From: UBA2231 sp964415175
GTDB lineage: Bacteria > Elusimicrobiota > Elusimicrobia > Elusimicrobiales > UBA9959
Assembly (NCBI GenBank): GCA_964415175.1
Contig: CAYPYG010000025.1
Span: forward strand, 1 to 44,027
Direction: 5' to 3'
DNA length: 44,027 nucleotides
The notes below the pieces were generated by a model. The model worked only from the letters and a program-made list of their open reading frames with translations. It searched no databases and was not told the DNA's origin. The number at the start of each line of letters is the position of its first letter. Positions within the stretch are counted from its first letter, which is position 1. A program made the translations under genes and the position numbers. Of the stretch, positions 7,732 through 15,458 are shown one piece after another.

Positions 7732-9381
7732 ATGGCGAAGATGATACACGGCAACGCGCTGGATTTCAACAACCAGAGCGAGAAGCGTTTCTTCGAACTC
7801 CTGCAGCACAGCCCGGCCACCGCCGCCTGGACCGTCATCTATTCGCACAAGACCGTCACCGGCGGCGAGCGCGAGACCGACTTCGTCGCCATGATCCCGG
7901 AGATCGGCCTGGTCGCCATCGAGCTCAAGGCCGCCGAGCTCTCCTACAGCTCCCGCGTGCCCGGCTTCAAGTACGCCAGGGGCGGCTTCATCTCGCTGCG
8001 CGACGTGCTGGTGGCCGCCAAGAAGAAGGAGCGCCACCTGCGCGAACTCCTGCTCAAGCGCTGCGGCAACGTCTTCTCCGGCGAGATCAGCGTCTTCCTC
8101 AACGTCCGCCAGTCCGACCTGCGCCACCTGCCCGACTCGCCGTCGCTCTACATCGCCTCCGATTGCAAGTACCAGGACATCCCCGCGCTCATCGCCGCCA
8201 AGGCGCTGGAGCAGAAGGCCGCGGTCACGCAGGCCCACCGCATGAGCTTCGTGAAGTGGAAGGAGGGGGACATCTCCGCCTTCGCCCGCTACCTCAAGGG
8301 CGAGTTCATCGAGGAAGAGGGCAATATCTGCCGCAATTACCTGGAGAACAACTGGAAGGCCAACGCCGAGGCGCTGGGCATCACCTACAACATGCTCTCG
8401 ACGATGCCGCGCCTGCTGCTGCGCGGCCCCGCCGGCACCGGCAAGACCGGCCTGCTGCTGCAGCGCGCCCGCGAGCTCGACCGCAGCAACGACACGCTGG
8501 TGCTCTGCTACAACAAGCTGCTGGCCGAAAGCCTCCGGAGCGAACTCTCGAAGTGCGACCGCACCGACGTCTGGTGCCTGGAGGACTACCTGCGCGAGGT
8601 CTGCGGCGCGCCGTGGAACGCCGACGAGGACATCGGCCCGCTGATGCGCGACAAGCTGCCCGCCGCCGCGCTGGAGAAGCTCAAAAAGAAAAAGCCGGCC
8701 TACGACGTGCTGCTGGTGGACGAGTTCCAGGATTTCATGCGCCAGGCCTGGCTGGACGTGCTCGACGCCTCCCTCGACGGAGGCCTGGCCGCCGGCAAGG
8801 CCTGGCTCTTCGCCGACTTCTCCGTGGCCTCGATGACCGAGAACGACGTGAACCCCGGCGATTTCCTCAAGAAGTACGGCTTCAAGGACGAACTGGTCAA
8901 CCTGCGCGTCAATTACCGCAACGCCTCGGAGATAGCCGCGGTGGTGGAATACGTCGCGGGCTCGAGCAACAAGCGCGTCCTTTACGACAAGACCCTCAAT
9001 CTCTGCGACCTGCCCATCGAGGTGGTGACCTACGCAGACGACGAGGAGCAGGCGGTCCTGGTCAACAACTCCGTCTCGGACCTGATGGGCGAGGGCTACT
9101 GCTACCAGCCCTCCGACATCGCCGTGCTCTCGGCGCACCGCGCCTCCGAGTCGGCTTTAGGCGCCTCGCTGCGCGAGGACATCTCCTTCAATTCGATACA
9201 CGCCGTCAAGGGCATGGAGGCGAAAGTGGTGCTCGTCACCGACCTGCACGAGCGCACGCCTCTTCGCCCCGACCCGCGCGTGCTGCTTTACCTCGGCGCC
9301 TCGCGCGCCATGTTCAAGCTGCTGTTCTTCGTCCAGAAGGACTTCTACCAGAAGTTCCTCAAACTCACCGGCCTGAGCTGA
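7732..9381 (+). CDS. NERD nuclease-UvrD/Rep-type helicase fusion
   Basis: 549 aa. Residues ~1-150 are a NERD (nuclease-related) domain with the PD-(D/E)xK-like core ETDFVAM...VAIELKA. A superfamily 1 helicase/ATPase follows: Walker A GPAGTGKT at 232-239, Walker B LLVDEFQD near 328-335, a motif IV-like LRVNYRN, motif V FNSIHAVKGMEAKVVLV, and motif VI LYLGASRAM. NERD-helicase fusions are common in antiphage loci and plasmid maintenance regions. It starts 20 nt after the second Clp gene and ends the operon; the next element is an independent promoter. Its presence is the main reason to suspect that the Clp/beta-helix operon handles foreign DNA. Confidence 0.87.
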   Translation: MAKMIHGNALDFNNQSEKRFFELLQHSPATAAWTVIYSHKTVTGGERETDFVAMIPEIGLVAIELKAAELSYSSRVPGFKYARGGFISLRDVLVAAKKKERHLRELLLKRCGNVFSGEISVFLNVRQSDLRHLPDSPSLYIASDCKYQDIPALIAAKALEQKAAVTQAHRMSFVKWKEGDISAFARYLKGEFIEEEGNICRNYLENNWKANAEALGITYNMLSTMPRLLLRGPAGTGKTGLLLQRARELDRSNDTLVLCYNKLLAESLRSELSKCDRTDVWCLEDYLREVCGAPWNADEDIGPLMRDKLPAAALEKLKKKKPAYDVLLVDEFQDFMRQAWLDVLDASLDGGLAAGKAWLFADFSVASMTENDVNPGDFLKKYGFKDELVNLRVNYRNASEIAAVVEYVAGSSNKRVLYDKTLNLCDLPIEVVTYADDEEQAVLVNNSVSDLMGEGYCYQPSDIAVLSAHRASESALGASLREDISFNSIHAVKGMEAKVVLVTDLHERTPLRPDPRVLLYLGASRAMFKLLFFVQKDFYQKFLKLTGLS

Positions 9382-9415
9382 AAAAACCCGCGGAAAAATA
9401 TTTTGGTCCTGGGTC

Positions 9416-9444
9416 TTGACAAGTCAACGCCCGCCTGTTATAGT
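9416..9444 (+). promoter_or_regulatory. consensus sigma-70 promoter of the A-depleted RNA
   Basis: TTGACA at 9416-9421, a 17-bp spacer, and TATAGT at 9439-9444. This is the best promoter in the window by match. It points to a region without convincing coding capacity. Predicted start of transcription is about 9451. Confidence 0.85.
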
Positions 9445-9450
9445 CTATGT

Positions 9451-9786
9451 GCGGTCCTGATCTTTGAGACAGTTTCGGTGCGCCGGTTCGGTGGTTGCGG
9501 TCGCGGTCTCGGTTGCGGTCGGCTCGGGGATGGCCCCGGCCCCGGCGCGGTTCCCCGGCTCCGCCTTCGGTGTTCGCGGCGGTTCCCCCCGGGGCGCCCG
9601 GTCCCCGTCCCGCTCCCGCGGGCGCGCGGTTCCCGGGCCTGCGGTCCGGCTGCGGTGTCGGTGCGGTGTGTTCCCGCGGTCGTGGTCCTCGGTAGCGGTC
9701 GTGGTGCGGTTGCGGTCGCCGGTCCGCCTGTGCGGTGTGTCCCGAGTAGAGAGCCCCCGTCGTCCTGACGGGGGCCCTCTTTTTTG
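9451..9786 (+). ncRNA. candidate structured non-coding RNA, almost free of adenine
   Basis: A ~335-nt unit framed by a consensus promoter (9416-9444) and an intrinsic terminator (9748-9786). Between 9472 and 9744 the transcribed strand has only two A (9530 and 9694), while T remains frequent, so this is a strand asymmetry and not simply high GC. GGTTGCGGTCG occurs at 9493, 9511 and 9708, with a one-base variant at 9691. Three CGGTTCCC units occur at about 9548, 9579 and 9627. The open frames through it encode Arg/Gly/Pro-rich low-complexity text without ribosome sites. The next gene is on the other strand, so it is not a leader. It lacks the conserved cores of RNase P RNA, tmRNA and SRP RNA. 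Known class: none recognised. Confidence 0.7.
9748..9786 (+). terminator. intrinsic terminator of the A-depleted RNA
   Basis: A strong GC stem (CCCCCGTC / GACGGGGG with a TCCTG-like loop, extended by AGA/TCT across a CC bulge) is followed by a run of T. The U-tract is present only on the plus strand, which fixes the direction of the upstream transcript. Confidence 0.85.
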
Positions 9787-9817
9787 AGGCTTCTTTTTTG
9801 AGGCCGCTCTTTACGGC

Positions 9818-10531
9818 TCAGTAGTTGATTATCAGCGAGACGCCGGTGATGGTGTCCTTGCGCCTGAACCCGGCGCCCGGCTTATTGACCATTTTCCAGA
9901 CATACGACGCCTTCATCGACATGTGCGAGTTGATCGACGCCACCAGCGCGGTCTCGGCGTTGACGCGGTAGCCCGACGAGTCCTTCAGGTTGCCCAGCCA
10001 TTCCAGGTCCTGCGTGGCGTGCGCGGTGGGGGAGAGCTTGCGCTGGTATTTCATGTAGCCGCGGTAGGTGCCGAAGTCCTCGTTCTTAGCGGTGATGCGG
10101 TCCTCCCAGATATAACCGCCGCCGGCTTCCAGCGAGAGTTTGTCGTTCTCCTTGTCTATCAGGTTGCGCCCGAGACCGAGACCCAGGTCCCAGCGGTCCT
10201 GGATATTGGCGAAGCGGTTCTTTTCCCAGCCCAGCCGCTCGAAAGCGTAGTTCTTGCCGGAGAACTTCAGGCTCACCTTCTCGTGGGCGTTGAACTGCTC
10301 GGCGGTGGTGGTGCCTTCGCTGTTGGTGCCCAGGCCCCCGGCCGCCAGCTCCAGCGCGGCCCTGGTCCAGTCGTAATTGAACAGGTTCTTGGCCGAGAGC
10401 GTGGAGTTCTTGGAATTGCCCGTCGTCTTCACGTAGGACAGTTCGGCCGTGTCCTTCCACGGCTTGGCCTCGTCGGCCGCCGCCGCCGGTATCGCCGCCG
10501 CTAAGAACAGTATCGCCGCCAGTATTTTCAT
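9818..10531 (-). CDS. DUF481-family outer-membrane beta-barrel protein
   Basis: 237 aa. A signal peptide (about 1-19, ending AAIPAAAADE) is followed by alternating beta strands with aromatic girdle residues, ending in ...GVSLIINY, a typical barrel C-terminus. Strings such as WKDTAELSYVKTTGNSKNST and KNYAFERLGWEKNRFANIQD match the DUF481 (YdiY-like, 'salt-induced outer membrane protein') family as I know it. It implies an outer membrane. Ribosome site GGAGG lies before the ATG. It is divergent from the gene at 10670 and convergent with the A-depleted RNA. No enzymatic role is known for the family. Confidence 0.85.
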   Translation of the reverse strand: MKILAAILFLAAAIPAAAADEAKPWKDTAELSYVKTTGNSKNSTLSAKNLFNYDWTRAALELAAGGLGTNSEGTTTAEQFNAHEKVSLKFSGKNYAFERLGWEKNRFANIQDRWDLGLGLGRNLIDKENDKLSLEAGGGYIWEDRITAKNEDFGTYRGYMKYQRKLSPTAHATQDLEWLGNLKDSSGYRVNAETALVASINSHMSMKASYVWKMVNKPGAGFRRKDTITGVSLIINY

Positions 10532-10575
10532 GTTCGCCTCCGGTCAAGTCCCTTAAATATTATCAAAATTGGGCC

Positions 10576-10603
10576 TTGACATATAAATTTCGTCTGCTAA
10601 TCT
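10576..10603 (+). promoter_or_regulatory. promoter leading into a short hairpin transcript
   Basis: TTGACA at 10576-10581, a 16-bp spacer, and TAATCT at 10598-10603 preceded by TG (extended -10). Transcription would start near 10609, exactly where the following terminator-like hairpin begins. Confidence 0.6.
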
Positions 10604-10608
10604 ATAAG

Positions 10609-10653
10609 GGAGCCTGCGGCCCATTAAACGGGCGTCTGCAGGCTCCTTTATTT
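10609..10653 (+). terminator. hairpin plus T-rich tract immediately after a promoter (attenuator or tiny RNA)
   Basis: A perfect 9-bp stem (GGAGCCTGC / GCAGGCTCC), with an inner GCCC/GGGC helix, is followed by TTTATTT. It starts at the predicted transcription start, so the promoter would yield an RNA of ~45 nt unless polymerase reads through to the gene at 10670. A second -10-like TAAAAT at 10657-10662 could serve that gene independently. Confidence 0.65.
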
Positions 10654-10669
10654 CTGTAAAATACAAGGT

Positions 10670-12169
10670 ATGAAAAGTTTTGCGAGAGCGGCCGTCCTGG
10701 CGTCGCTCGCGGCCGGAGCCCTGGCCGCGGCCGTCTACCTTACCCTGCCGGTCAACCGCGTCGACATGCATTCCCGGCTGGTCATGCTGGGCGACTTCGA
10801 CGGCGACAATAAGTGGACCGCCGCGGACGCGGCCGCCCTGGACTCGCTGGCCGCGGACCCCTTCGCCGGGCCGGCCGAAAGGGCCTGGCTGGCCGACGCC
10901 GACCATGACGGCGCGCTGACCGCCTCCGACCTGGACCTGCTGCGCGGGCTCTACGCCGCCGGCGGCGACGCCTATGCCGCGCGCGACAAGGAGCTGGCCG
11001 CGGGCCGCGCCTTCCCTTACCCGCGCGAGTTCTTCCGCTACGTGCCCGACAGCGAGTATATCCAGCGCCCGGTCTTCGTCCTGCCGCACCCGGCCGCGAA
11101 GACCTCGCCGCTCGGCTTCCTGGAGGAGGCCCGCCGCCGCGCCCTCTCCTCCCGCGACCCGTACGAAGCCGCCCTGCTGGGCGAGATCCACGACGAAGGT
11201 CTGCGCTTCTCGCTGGCCTACGCCCGCCGCCTGCCGGGCCTGCACCCCAAAGAGAAAGAATACGCCGGCCTTAAACTCGCCCGCTGCGCCGCCCTCTGGG
11301 AAAAGGGCCGCCCGCACGACCTGCTGCTCGATATAATGGCGCTGACCGAGGACGCCGAGACCCTGACCGTCGAAGGCCAGCCGGAGTTCGTCGCCCGCTC
11401 GCTCTATTTCCGCGACCACCTGCGCGAACTCCTGGCCTCGCCGCTCTACGCCGACTACCAGCGCGGCCGCCAGCCGCCGGAGGCCGTCGCGCGCGTGCTG
11501 GGGCGCTTCCTGGCCGAGGATATGGGCCTCGAGGCGGACATCCTGAACATGCCCGCCCCGCGCGATTTCCTGGAGCCGCGCAACTACGCCGACCGCGCCC
11601 GCTGGCAGTACTACAAGTCCTCGTCCACGCGCGCCGATTTCCGCCGGCTCCTGCGGTTCGCCCAGTACGACCGCCGCTACCTGCGCGCCGCCGCCCGCAC
11701 CACGCGCCGCCTGACCGACGAGGCGCTGGAGAACCACAATTTGCCGATGATCCTGCTCTTCCGCGAGGCGCTGGCGATAAAAAAAGGCGGCAAGAAAGCC
11801 GCCGTCGGCCTTATCGACGAGGCCGTGCGCATCCCGTTCACCTGGGTGAAGGCCATACCGCGCGACAAGCTGCCCGCCAGCGTGGCGCTGGAGAACTTCC
11901 TGCTGCCCGGCAACAAGGAGGACGGCTCCGACAAGAGCCGCCACTGGAACGTCTTCGGCGGCATCAGTCTCTATAAGTCGCCCGAGGAGTCGCTGCGGCT
12001 GGCGCTGGCGCGCGAGGTCAAGGACTACCGCGACGACCCTTCGCCGCGCGCGATGACCGAATTCATCCGCGACACCATGGCCAACCTCAACGGCATCTAT
12101 TACGTCGTCAGCATGGACCCGGACCTGCTCTCAGGCCGGTCCGGCGGCGGCGGACGGGGGAAAAAATGA
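10670..12169 (+). CDS. exported protein with two EF-hand/dockerin-type calcium loops
   Basis: 499 aa. An N-terminal signal or anchor helix (about 5-26) precedes two calcium-binding loops of the dockerin type: GDFDGDNKWTAADAAALDSL near 41-60 and ADADHDGALTASDLDLLRGL near 75-94. A long, charged, probably alpha-helical region without recognised family makes up the rest (about 110-490), ending in a Gly/Arg/Lys-rich tail. Dockerin-like pairs mediate Ca-dependent protein contacts or are structural. It overlaps the HTH gene by 4 nt (ATGA), so the two are a unit. A TAAAAT -10-like element only 7 nt before the ATG suggests a very short leader. Confidence 0.7.
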   Translation: MKSFARAAVLASLAAGALAAAVYLTLPVNRVDMHSRLVMLGDFDGDNKWTAADAAALDSLAADPFAGPAERAWLADADHDGALTASDLDLLRGLYAAGGDAYAARDKELAAGRAFPYPREFFRYVPDSEYIQRPVFVLPHPAAKTSPLGFLEEARRRALSSRDPYEAALLGEIHDEGLRFSLAYARRLPGLHPKEKEYAGLKLARCAALWEKGRPHDLLLDIMALTEDAETLTVEGQPEFVARSLYFRDHLRELLASPLYADYQRGRQPPEAVARVLGRFLAEDMGLEADILNMPAPRDFLEPRNYADRARWQYYKSSSTRADFRRLLRFAQYDRRYLRAAARTTRRLTDEALENHNLPMILLFREALAIKKGGKKAAVGLIDEAVRIPFTWVKAIPRDKLPASVALENFLLPGNKEDGSDKSRHWNVFGGISLYKSPEESLRLALAREVKDYRDDPSPRAMTEFIRDTMANLNGIYYVVSMDPDLLSGRSGGGGRGKK

Positions 12170-13017
12170 ACACCGTGTTTTCCAAAGAACTGGTCAAGCT
12201 CCGGGAGGCCGCGGGCTTTAAGACCGCCTACGCCTTCTTTCACGAGAACGGCGGCCAGGAAGTGCTGGGCCTCTCCTACCGCAAGTACCTCCTGCTCGAG
12301 CAGGGGAAGAACCTGCCGGCGCTGGCCCGGCTGACGCGCCTCTCCTATGCGCTGCGCCTGACCCCCCAGGGCCCCGAGGCCAACGGCCTGGCGGTCGCCT
12401 GGCTGAGGACCTTCGCCGGAGACGACGTCTACCAGGAGACCCTGGCCCCGCTGATCGCCCCGCGCGCCGAGGTCAAAGGCATGACCCCCATGCACGAGGC
12501 CATGAAGAAGAACATAGCGGAGAAACGGTATTTCCTTACCCCCGCCCATTTCCGCGCGATCCTGTCAAGTTTCGAGGCCTACCTCTGCCACCAGGCGCTC
12601 AGCAACGAAAGCGGCGAGTGGAAAGCGGAGGACCTGGCCGGGGCGCTGCGCATCGAAAAGGCGAAGGCCCTGGCCGCCCTGAAGGTCCTCAAGGCCGCCA
12701 AACTGGTCAAGGAGCCGCGCAAAGGTGTCTTTAAAAGCCCGCTGGCCGGCATGCAGCTGGACGCGCCGCAGTTCAACCTGCTCGAGGCCTCGTTCCGTGC
12801 CAGGAACGAGGAATACCACAAGCGGCTGGTGGAGTCGGGCGCCAACGAATGGTTCGCCGCCTGCCTGCTGCGCGCCGACGCCGAGGTTTTCAAGGGCTAC
12901 CTGCCCATGATGAGCCTCAATATGCAGGCGGCCGGCTCCTACGCCATCTGCAAAAAGACCCCGGCCTCCGCGCTGTTCATGGTGGAGTCGCGCATAACCA
13001 AACTTCGCGATTTCTGA
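12166..13017 (+). CDS. HTH regulator with XRE-like N-terminus and winged-helix C-terminal part
   Basis: 283 aa. Residues ~5-65 resemble an XRE-type HTH (FSKELVKLREAAGFKTAYAF, then SYRKYLLLEQGKNLPALARL). The middle (about 125-185) looks like a winged helix (EDLAGALRIEKAKALAALKV, then LVKEPRKGVFKS). The layout recalls TIGR02147-like regulators of Fibrobacter, Bdellovibrio and relatives, but I am not certain of the family. It is translationally coupled to the EF-hand protein at 10670 and may control it. Confidence 0.65.
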   Translation: MNTVFSKELVKLREAAGFKTAYAFFHENGGQEVLGLSYRKYLLLEQGKNLPALARLTRLSYALRLTPQGPEANGLAVAWLRTFAGDDVYQETLAPLIAPRAEVKGMTPMHEAMKKNIAEKRYFLTPAHFRAILSSFEAYLCHQALSNESGEWKAEDLAGALRIEKAKALAALKVLKAAKLVKEPRKGVFKSPLAGMQLDAPQFNLLEASFRARNEEYHKRLVESGANEWFAACLLRADAEVFKGYLPMMSLNMQAAGSYAICKKTPASALFMVESRITKLRDF

Positions 13018-13023
13018 CCACGG

Positions 13024-13083
13024 GTGACCCGCCGGGTCACTAAAACCGCAGCTTTACCCACCCCGGGACGGCGTGAGCCGTCC
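13024..13083. terminator. two GC hairpins downstream of the HTH gene
   Basis: Hairpin 1 (13024-13040) is GTGACCCG / CGGGTCAC with a one-base centre. Hairpin 2 (13066-13083) is GGACGGC / GCCGTCC closed by a GTGA tetraloop of the stable GNRA type. Neither has a clean T-run, so factor-independent termination is uncertain; they separate two transcription units. Confidence 0.45.
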
Positions 13084-13174
13084 TGCCCATAAAATACGAC
13101 CCTCCGCCTCATGCGCCGCCGCCGCGGTTGCGCTACACTATCTCCGTAAGACGATGCGGGAACGGAGGAATAAC

Positions 13175-13861
13175 ATGAGCAAAAAGCATATCAATCTGGC
13201 GGCGGGCCTGCTGGCGGTCGTATTCTGCTGGTGCGGCAGCGTCCAGGCCGCCGAAACCCCCGGGGCCCTTTCAACGCTTGCGGGCATGGCCGGCGACACG
13301 GAGATACACATCCCTTCGCCCAACCCGTTCCCGTCACTGCCCGACCTGTCCGCCTCCTCCGTGGGCAATATCGGCAGGGTGTCGGAGGGGATCTACCGCG
13401 GCGAGCGCCTGCGCACCGAAGAGCAGTACCGCTGGCTGCGCGAGGGCCTGGGCGCGGAGACGGTGCTCAACCTCGAATACTTCCACAACGAAGACCAGGA
13501 GCTCTGCCGCCGCAACGGCCTGCGCTGCGCCGAACTGCCGCTGCTGCTCTTCGTGGGCAAGGACCTCTCCTTCGACTGGGGCACTTTCCGCAAGGCCTTC
13601 CGCTTCGTGCTCTCGGAGCGCGCGGCCGGCAGGACGGTCTACTTCCACTGCCTGCACGGCAGCGACCGCACCGGCGCCCTGGCCGCGGCGCTGACGCTGC
13701 GCGAGCGCACCTGCGGCCGGAACTACGACAAGGCCGCCCTCAAGGAAGAGATAGATTCCGCGCTGGAGCGCCACGGCTTCCACGGCCGCTACGCCTTCCT
13801 GCGCTCCGCCATAGACGGCTGGGTCGCCGAGCCCGCCTCCCAGCCCTGGCTCTGCGAGTGA
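13175..13861 (+). CDS. secreted protein-tyrosine-phosphatase-like protein
   Basis: 228 aa. A signal peptide (about 1-27, ending GSVQAAE) precedes a dual-specificity/tyrosine phosphatase domain. Catalytic loop HCLHGSDRTG has Cys159 and Arg165 (CX5R), followed by a helix typical of the family (ALAAALTLRE). The ATG at 13175 has a GGAGGAA site directly upstream, so longer in-frame starts are not needed. The upstream WGTF region includes a possible general-acid loop. Substrates of exported bacterial phosphatases of this type are unknown; phytate or phosphoinositide hydrolysis is possible. It heads a run of three exported hydrolase-like genes. Confidence 0.85.
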   Translation: MSKKHINLAAGLLAVVFCWCGSVQAAETPGALSTLAGMAGDTEIHIPSPNPFPSLPDLSASSVGNIGRVSEGIYRGERLRTEEQYRWLREGLGAETVLNLEYFHNEDQELCRRNGLRCAELPLLLFVGKDLSFDWGTFRKAFRFVLSERAAGRTVYFHCLHGSDRTGALAAALTLRERTCGRNYDKAALKEEIDSALERHGFHGRYAFLRSAIDGWVAEPASQPWLCE

Positions 13862-13889
13862 GCCGGGCGGCTTTAAGGAGATGAATAAA

Positions 13890-15458
13890 ATGAAAAAGAC
13901 CTCCATAAGTTCAGCCGCCATACTCCTGCTGCTCTCGGGAAGCGTCCCGGCCCTGCGCGCGGAGGGCCCGTCCTCCGCCTATGAAGAACTGAAAGCCGCC
14001 GCGGTGATAGGCGGCGTGAACTACGGCGACTACCCGGCCGTGCTGCCGGTGGTGCCGGAGCCGTCCGCGGTGCACGCTCCCCCGCCGGACCCGACCTTCA
14101 TCGAAAAGGCCTCGGTCTATACCGGCTATATCGGCACGCTTTACCGCATGCTCAAGGCCAAGCTCGACGACGCCGGCTCGGTGGCCTCCTTCGAGGAGGT
14201 CTCTGAGCGGGTCATAGCCGCGGCGACGGCCTCGCGCTTCGCGCCGCGCGGCCCCGGGCGGCCCTCCCTGCTCGAGGACGGCGGCTTCCTGGCCGAGATG
14301 GAGTCGCTCTCGCGCGCCCGTTTCCTGGACGGCAACACCTCCGACTTCCTTATAGACGGCGAGATCTCCTTCTCGGTCAAGGATTCCCTGATACTGAACG
14401 CCAAAAGGAGCATCTATATAGGCAGCTATTCCTTCCACGACGACGTGACCGGCTTCGAGACGGCGAGGATGCTGGCCGCCCGGCGCCGCGAGGGCGTGGA
14501 GGTCAAGGTGATACTGGACAGCAAGGTCATACACACCTCCGGCGCGCGCGCCGTGAAGATAATGGAAGAGGCCGGCGTGGAAGTGCTGCGCCACATGGAC
14601 AAGAAGCGCAAGGGCGACTACTGGCACATGAAGATGCTGCTGGTGGACGACAAGTACGCCATCGTCGGCGGCATGAACTACAGCGACCACTATTCGCACA
14701 AGAACCCCGACGGTCCGAAATGGCGCGACACCGACGTGCTCTACACCGGCCCCGCCGCCGCCGAGACCCGCCGGATATTTGCCGGCATCTGGAATGCCGA
14801 GGTGGAGAAGGGCGGGCTGCCCTTCTCGCGCATAGCCGCGGCGGCCGGCCAGGGCGCGCCGGCCGGCTCCGCCCGCATGGCCGTCATCTTCCAGGACCCG
14901 CCGGTCATGGACCCGCCGATACTGCTCAACATAGTGAAGGCCATCTACGGCGCCAGCGAGCGGATAAACATCGAGAACCCCTACTACGTGGCCGTGCCGG
15001 CCATCACCCGGGCCATACTGGAAGCGCGCGCCCGCGGCGTGGAGGTCAACATCCTGACCAACTCCAAGAAGAGCATAGACGCCGAGGCCAAGCCGATGGC
15101 CGATATCATCCTCAAGGGCCTGCTGCCGCTGGTGCCCGCCGGCGTCAACGTCTACCTCAAGAAAGGCGAGACGCTGCACTCCAAGTTCATGACGGTGGAC
15201 GGCGTGTACTGCTCCATCGGCTCCTACAACTTCCACCCGCGCAGCGAGCGCTACGACACCGAGCTGAACGTGAGCATACTCGACCGGGCCTCGGTGGCCG
15301 GGCTCGACGCGGCCTTCGCGGCCGACCTGGCCGCGGCCGACCATATCCGCACGGTGGAGGACCTGGGCTACGAGCCGGGCTGGCTGTCCAGGATAATAGG
15401 GAAGTATTTTTATTCGGAACTGTCGGCCGGTACGGCCGCGGGCGGGGGGAAGAAATGA
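13890..15458 (+). CDS. secreted phospholipase D-family protein (cardiolipin-synthase-like)
   Basis: 522 aa with a signal peptide (about 1-24, ending ALRAEG). Two HKD motifs are present: HMKMLLVDD...GGMN with His246, and HSKFMTVD...GSYN with His430. Two HKD motifs in one chain are typical of PLD/cardiolipin synthase enzymes, which transfer phosphatidyl groups or hydrolyse phosphodiesters. The ATG at 13890 is chosen because AAGGAG (13875-13880) is 9 nt away, while the ATG at 13881 has no spacing. The stop overlaps the next gene (ATGA). With the exported phosphatase upstream it suggests extracytoplasmic phosphoester chemistry. Confidence 0.87.
   Translation: MKKTSISSAAILLLLSGSVPALRAEGPSSAYEELKAAAVIGGVNYGDYPAVLPVVPEPSAVHAPPPDPTFIEKASVYTGYIGTLYRMLKAKLDDAGSVASFEEVSERVIAAATASRFAPRGPGRPSLLEDGGFLAEMESLSRARFLDGNTSDFLIDGEISFSVKDSLILNAKRSIYIGSYSFHDDVTGFETARMLAARRREGVEVKVILDSKVIHTSGARAVKIMEEAGVEVLRHMDKKRKGDYWHMKMLLVDDKYAIVGGMNYSDHYSHKNPDGPKWRDTDVLYTGPAAAETRRIFAGIWNAEVEKGGLPFSRIAAAAGQGAPAGSARMAVIFQDPPVMDPPILLNIVKAIYGASERINIENPYYVAVPAITRAILEARARGVEVNILTNSKKSIDAEAKPMADIILKGLLPLVPAGVNVYLKKGETLHSKFMTVDGVYCSIGSYNFHPRSERYDTELNVSILDRASVAGLDAAFAADLAAADHIRTVEDLGYEPGWLSRIIGKYFYSELSAGTAAGGGKK

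Noticed and set aside
9451..9786. RNase P RNA, tmRNA, SRP RNA or 6S RNA
   Set aside because: Expected conserved cores (GAGGAAAGTC of RNase P, GGGGCTGATTCTGGATTCGA of tmRNA, GGAAGGAAGCAGCC-like SRP loop) are absent, and such A-containing cores are impossible in an A-free body.
9403..9787. Open frames of 66-121 codons across the A-depleted region
   Set aside because: The low A content removes stop codons on this strand in all frames. The peptides are Arg/Gly/Pro low-complexity, have no ribosome sites, and overlap each other in three frames.
13073..13174. N-terminal extension of the secreted phosphatase gene
   Set aside because: GGAGGAA lies just before the ATG at 13175, and that start gives a proper signal peptide; the extension would bury it.
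13911..15344. 477-codon minus-strand frame opposite the PLD-family gene
   Set aside because: The plus-strand product has a signal peptide and two HKD motifs. The antisense frame is His/Val/Gly-rich with no domain.
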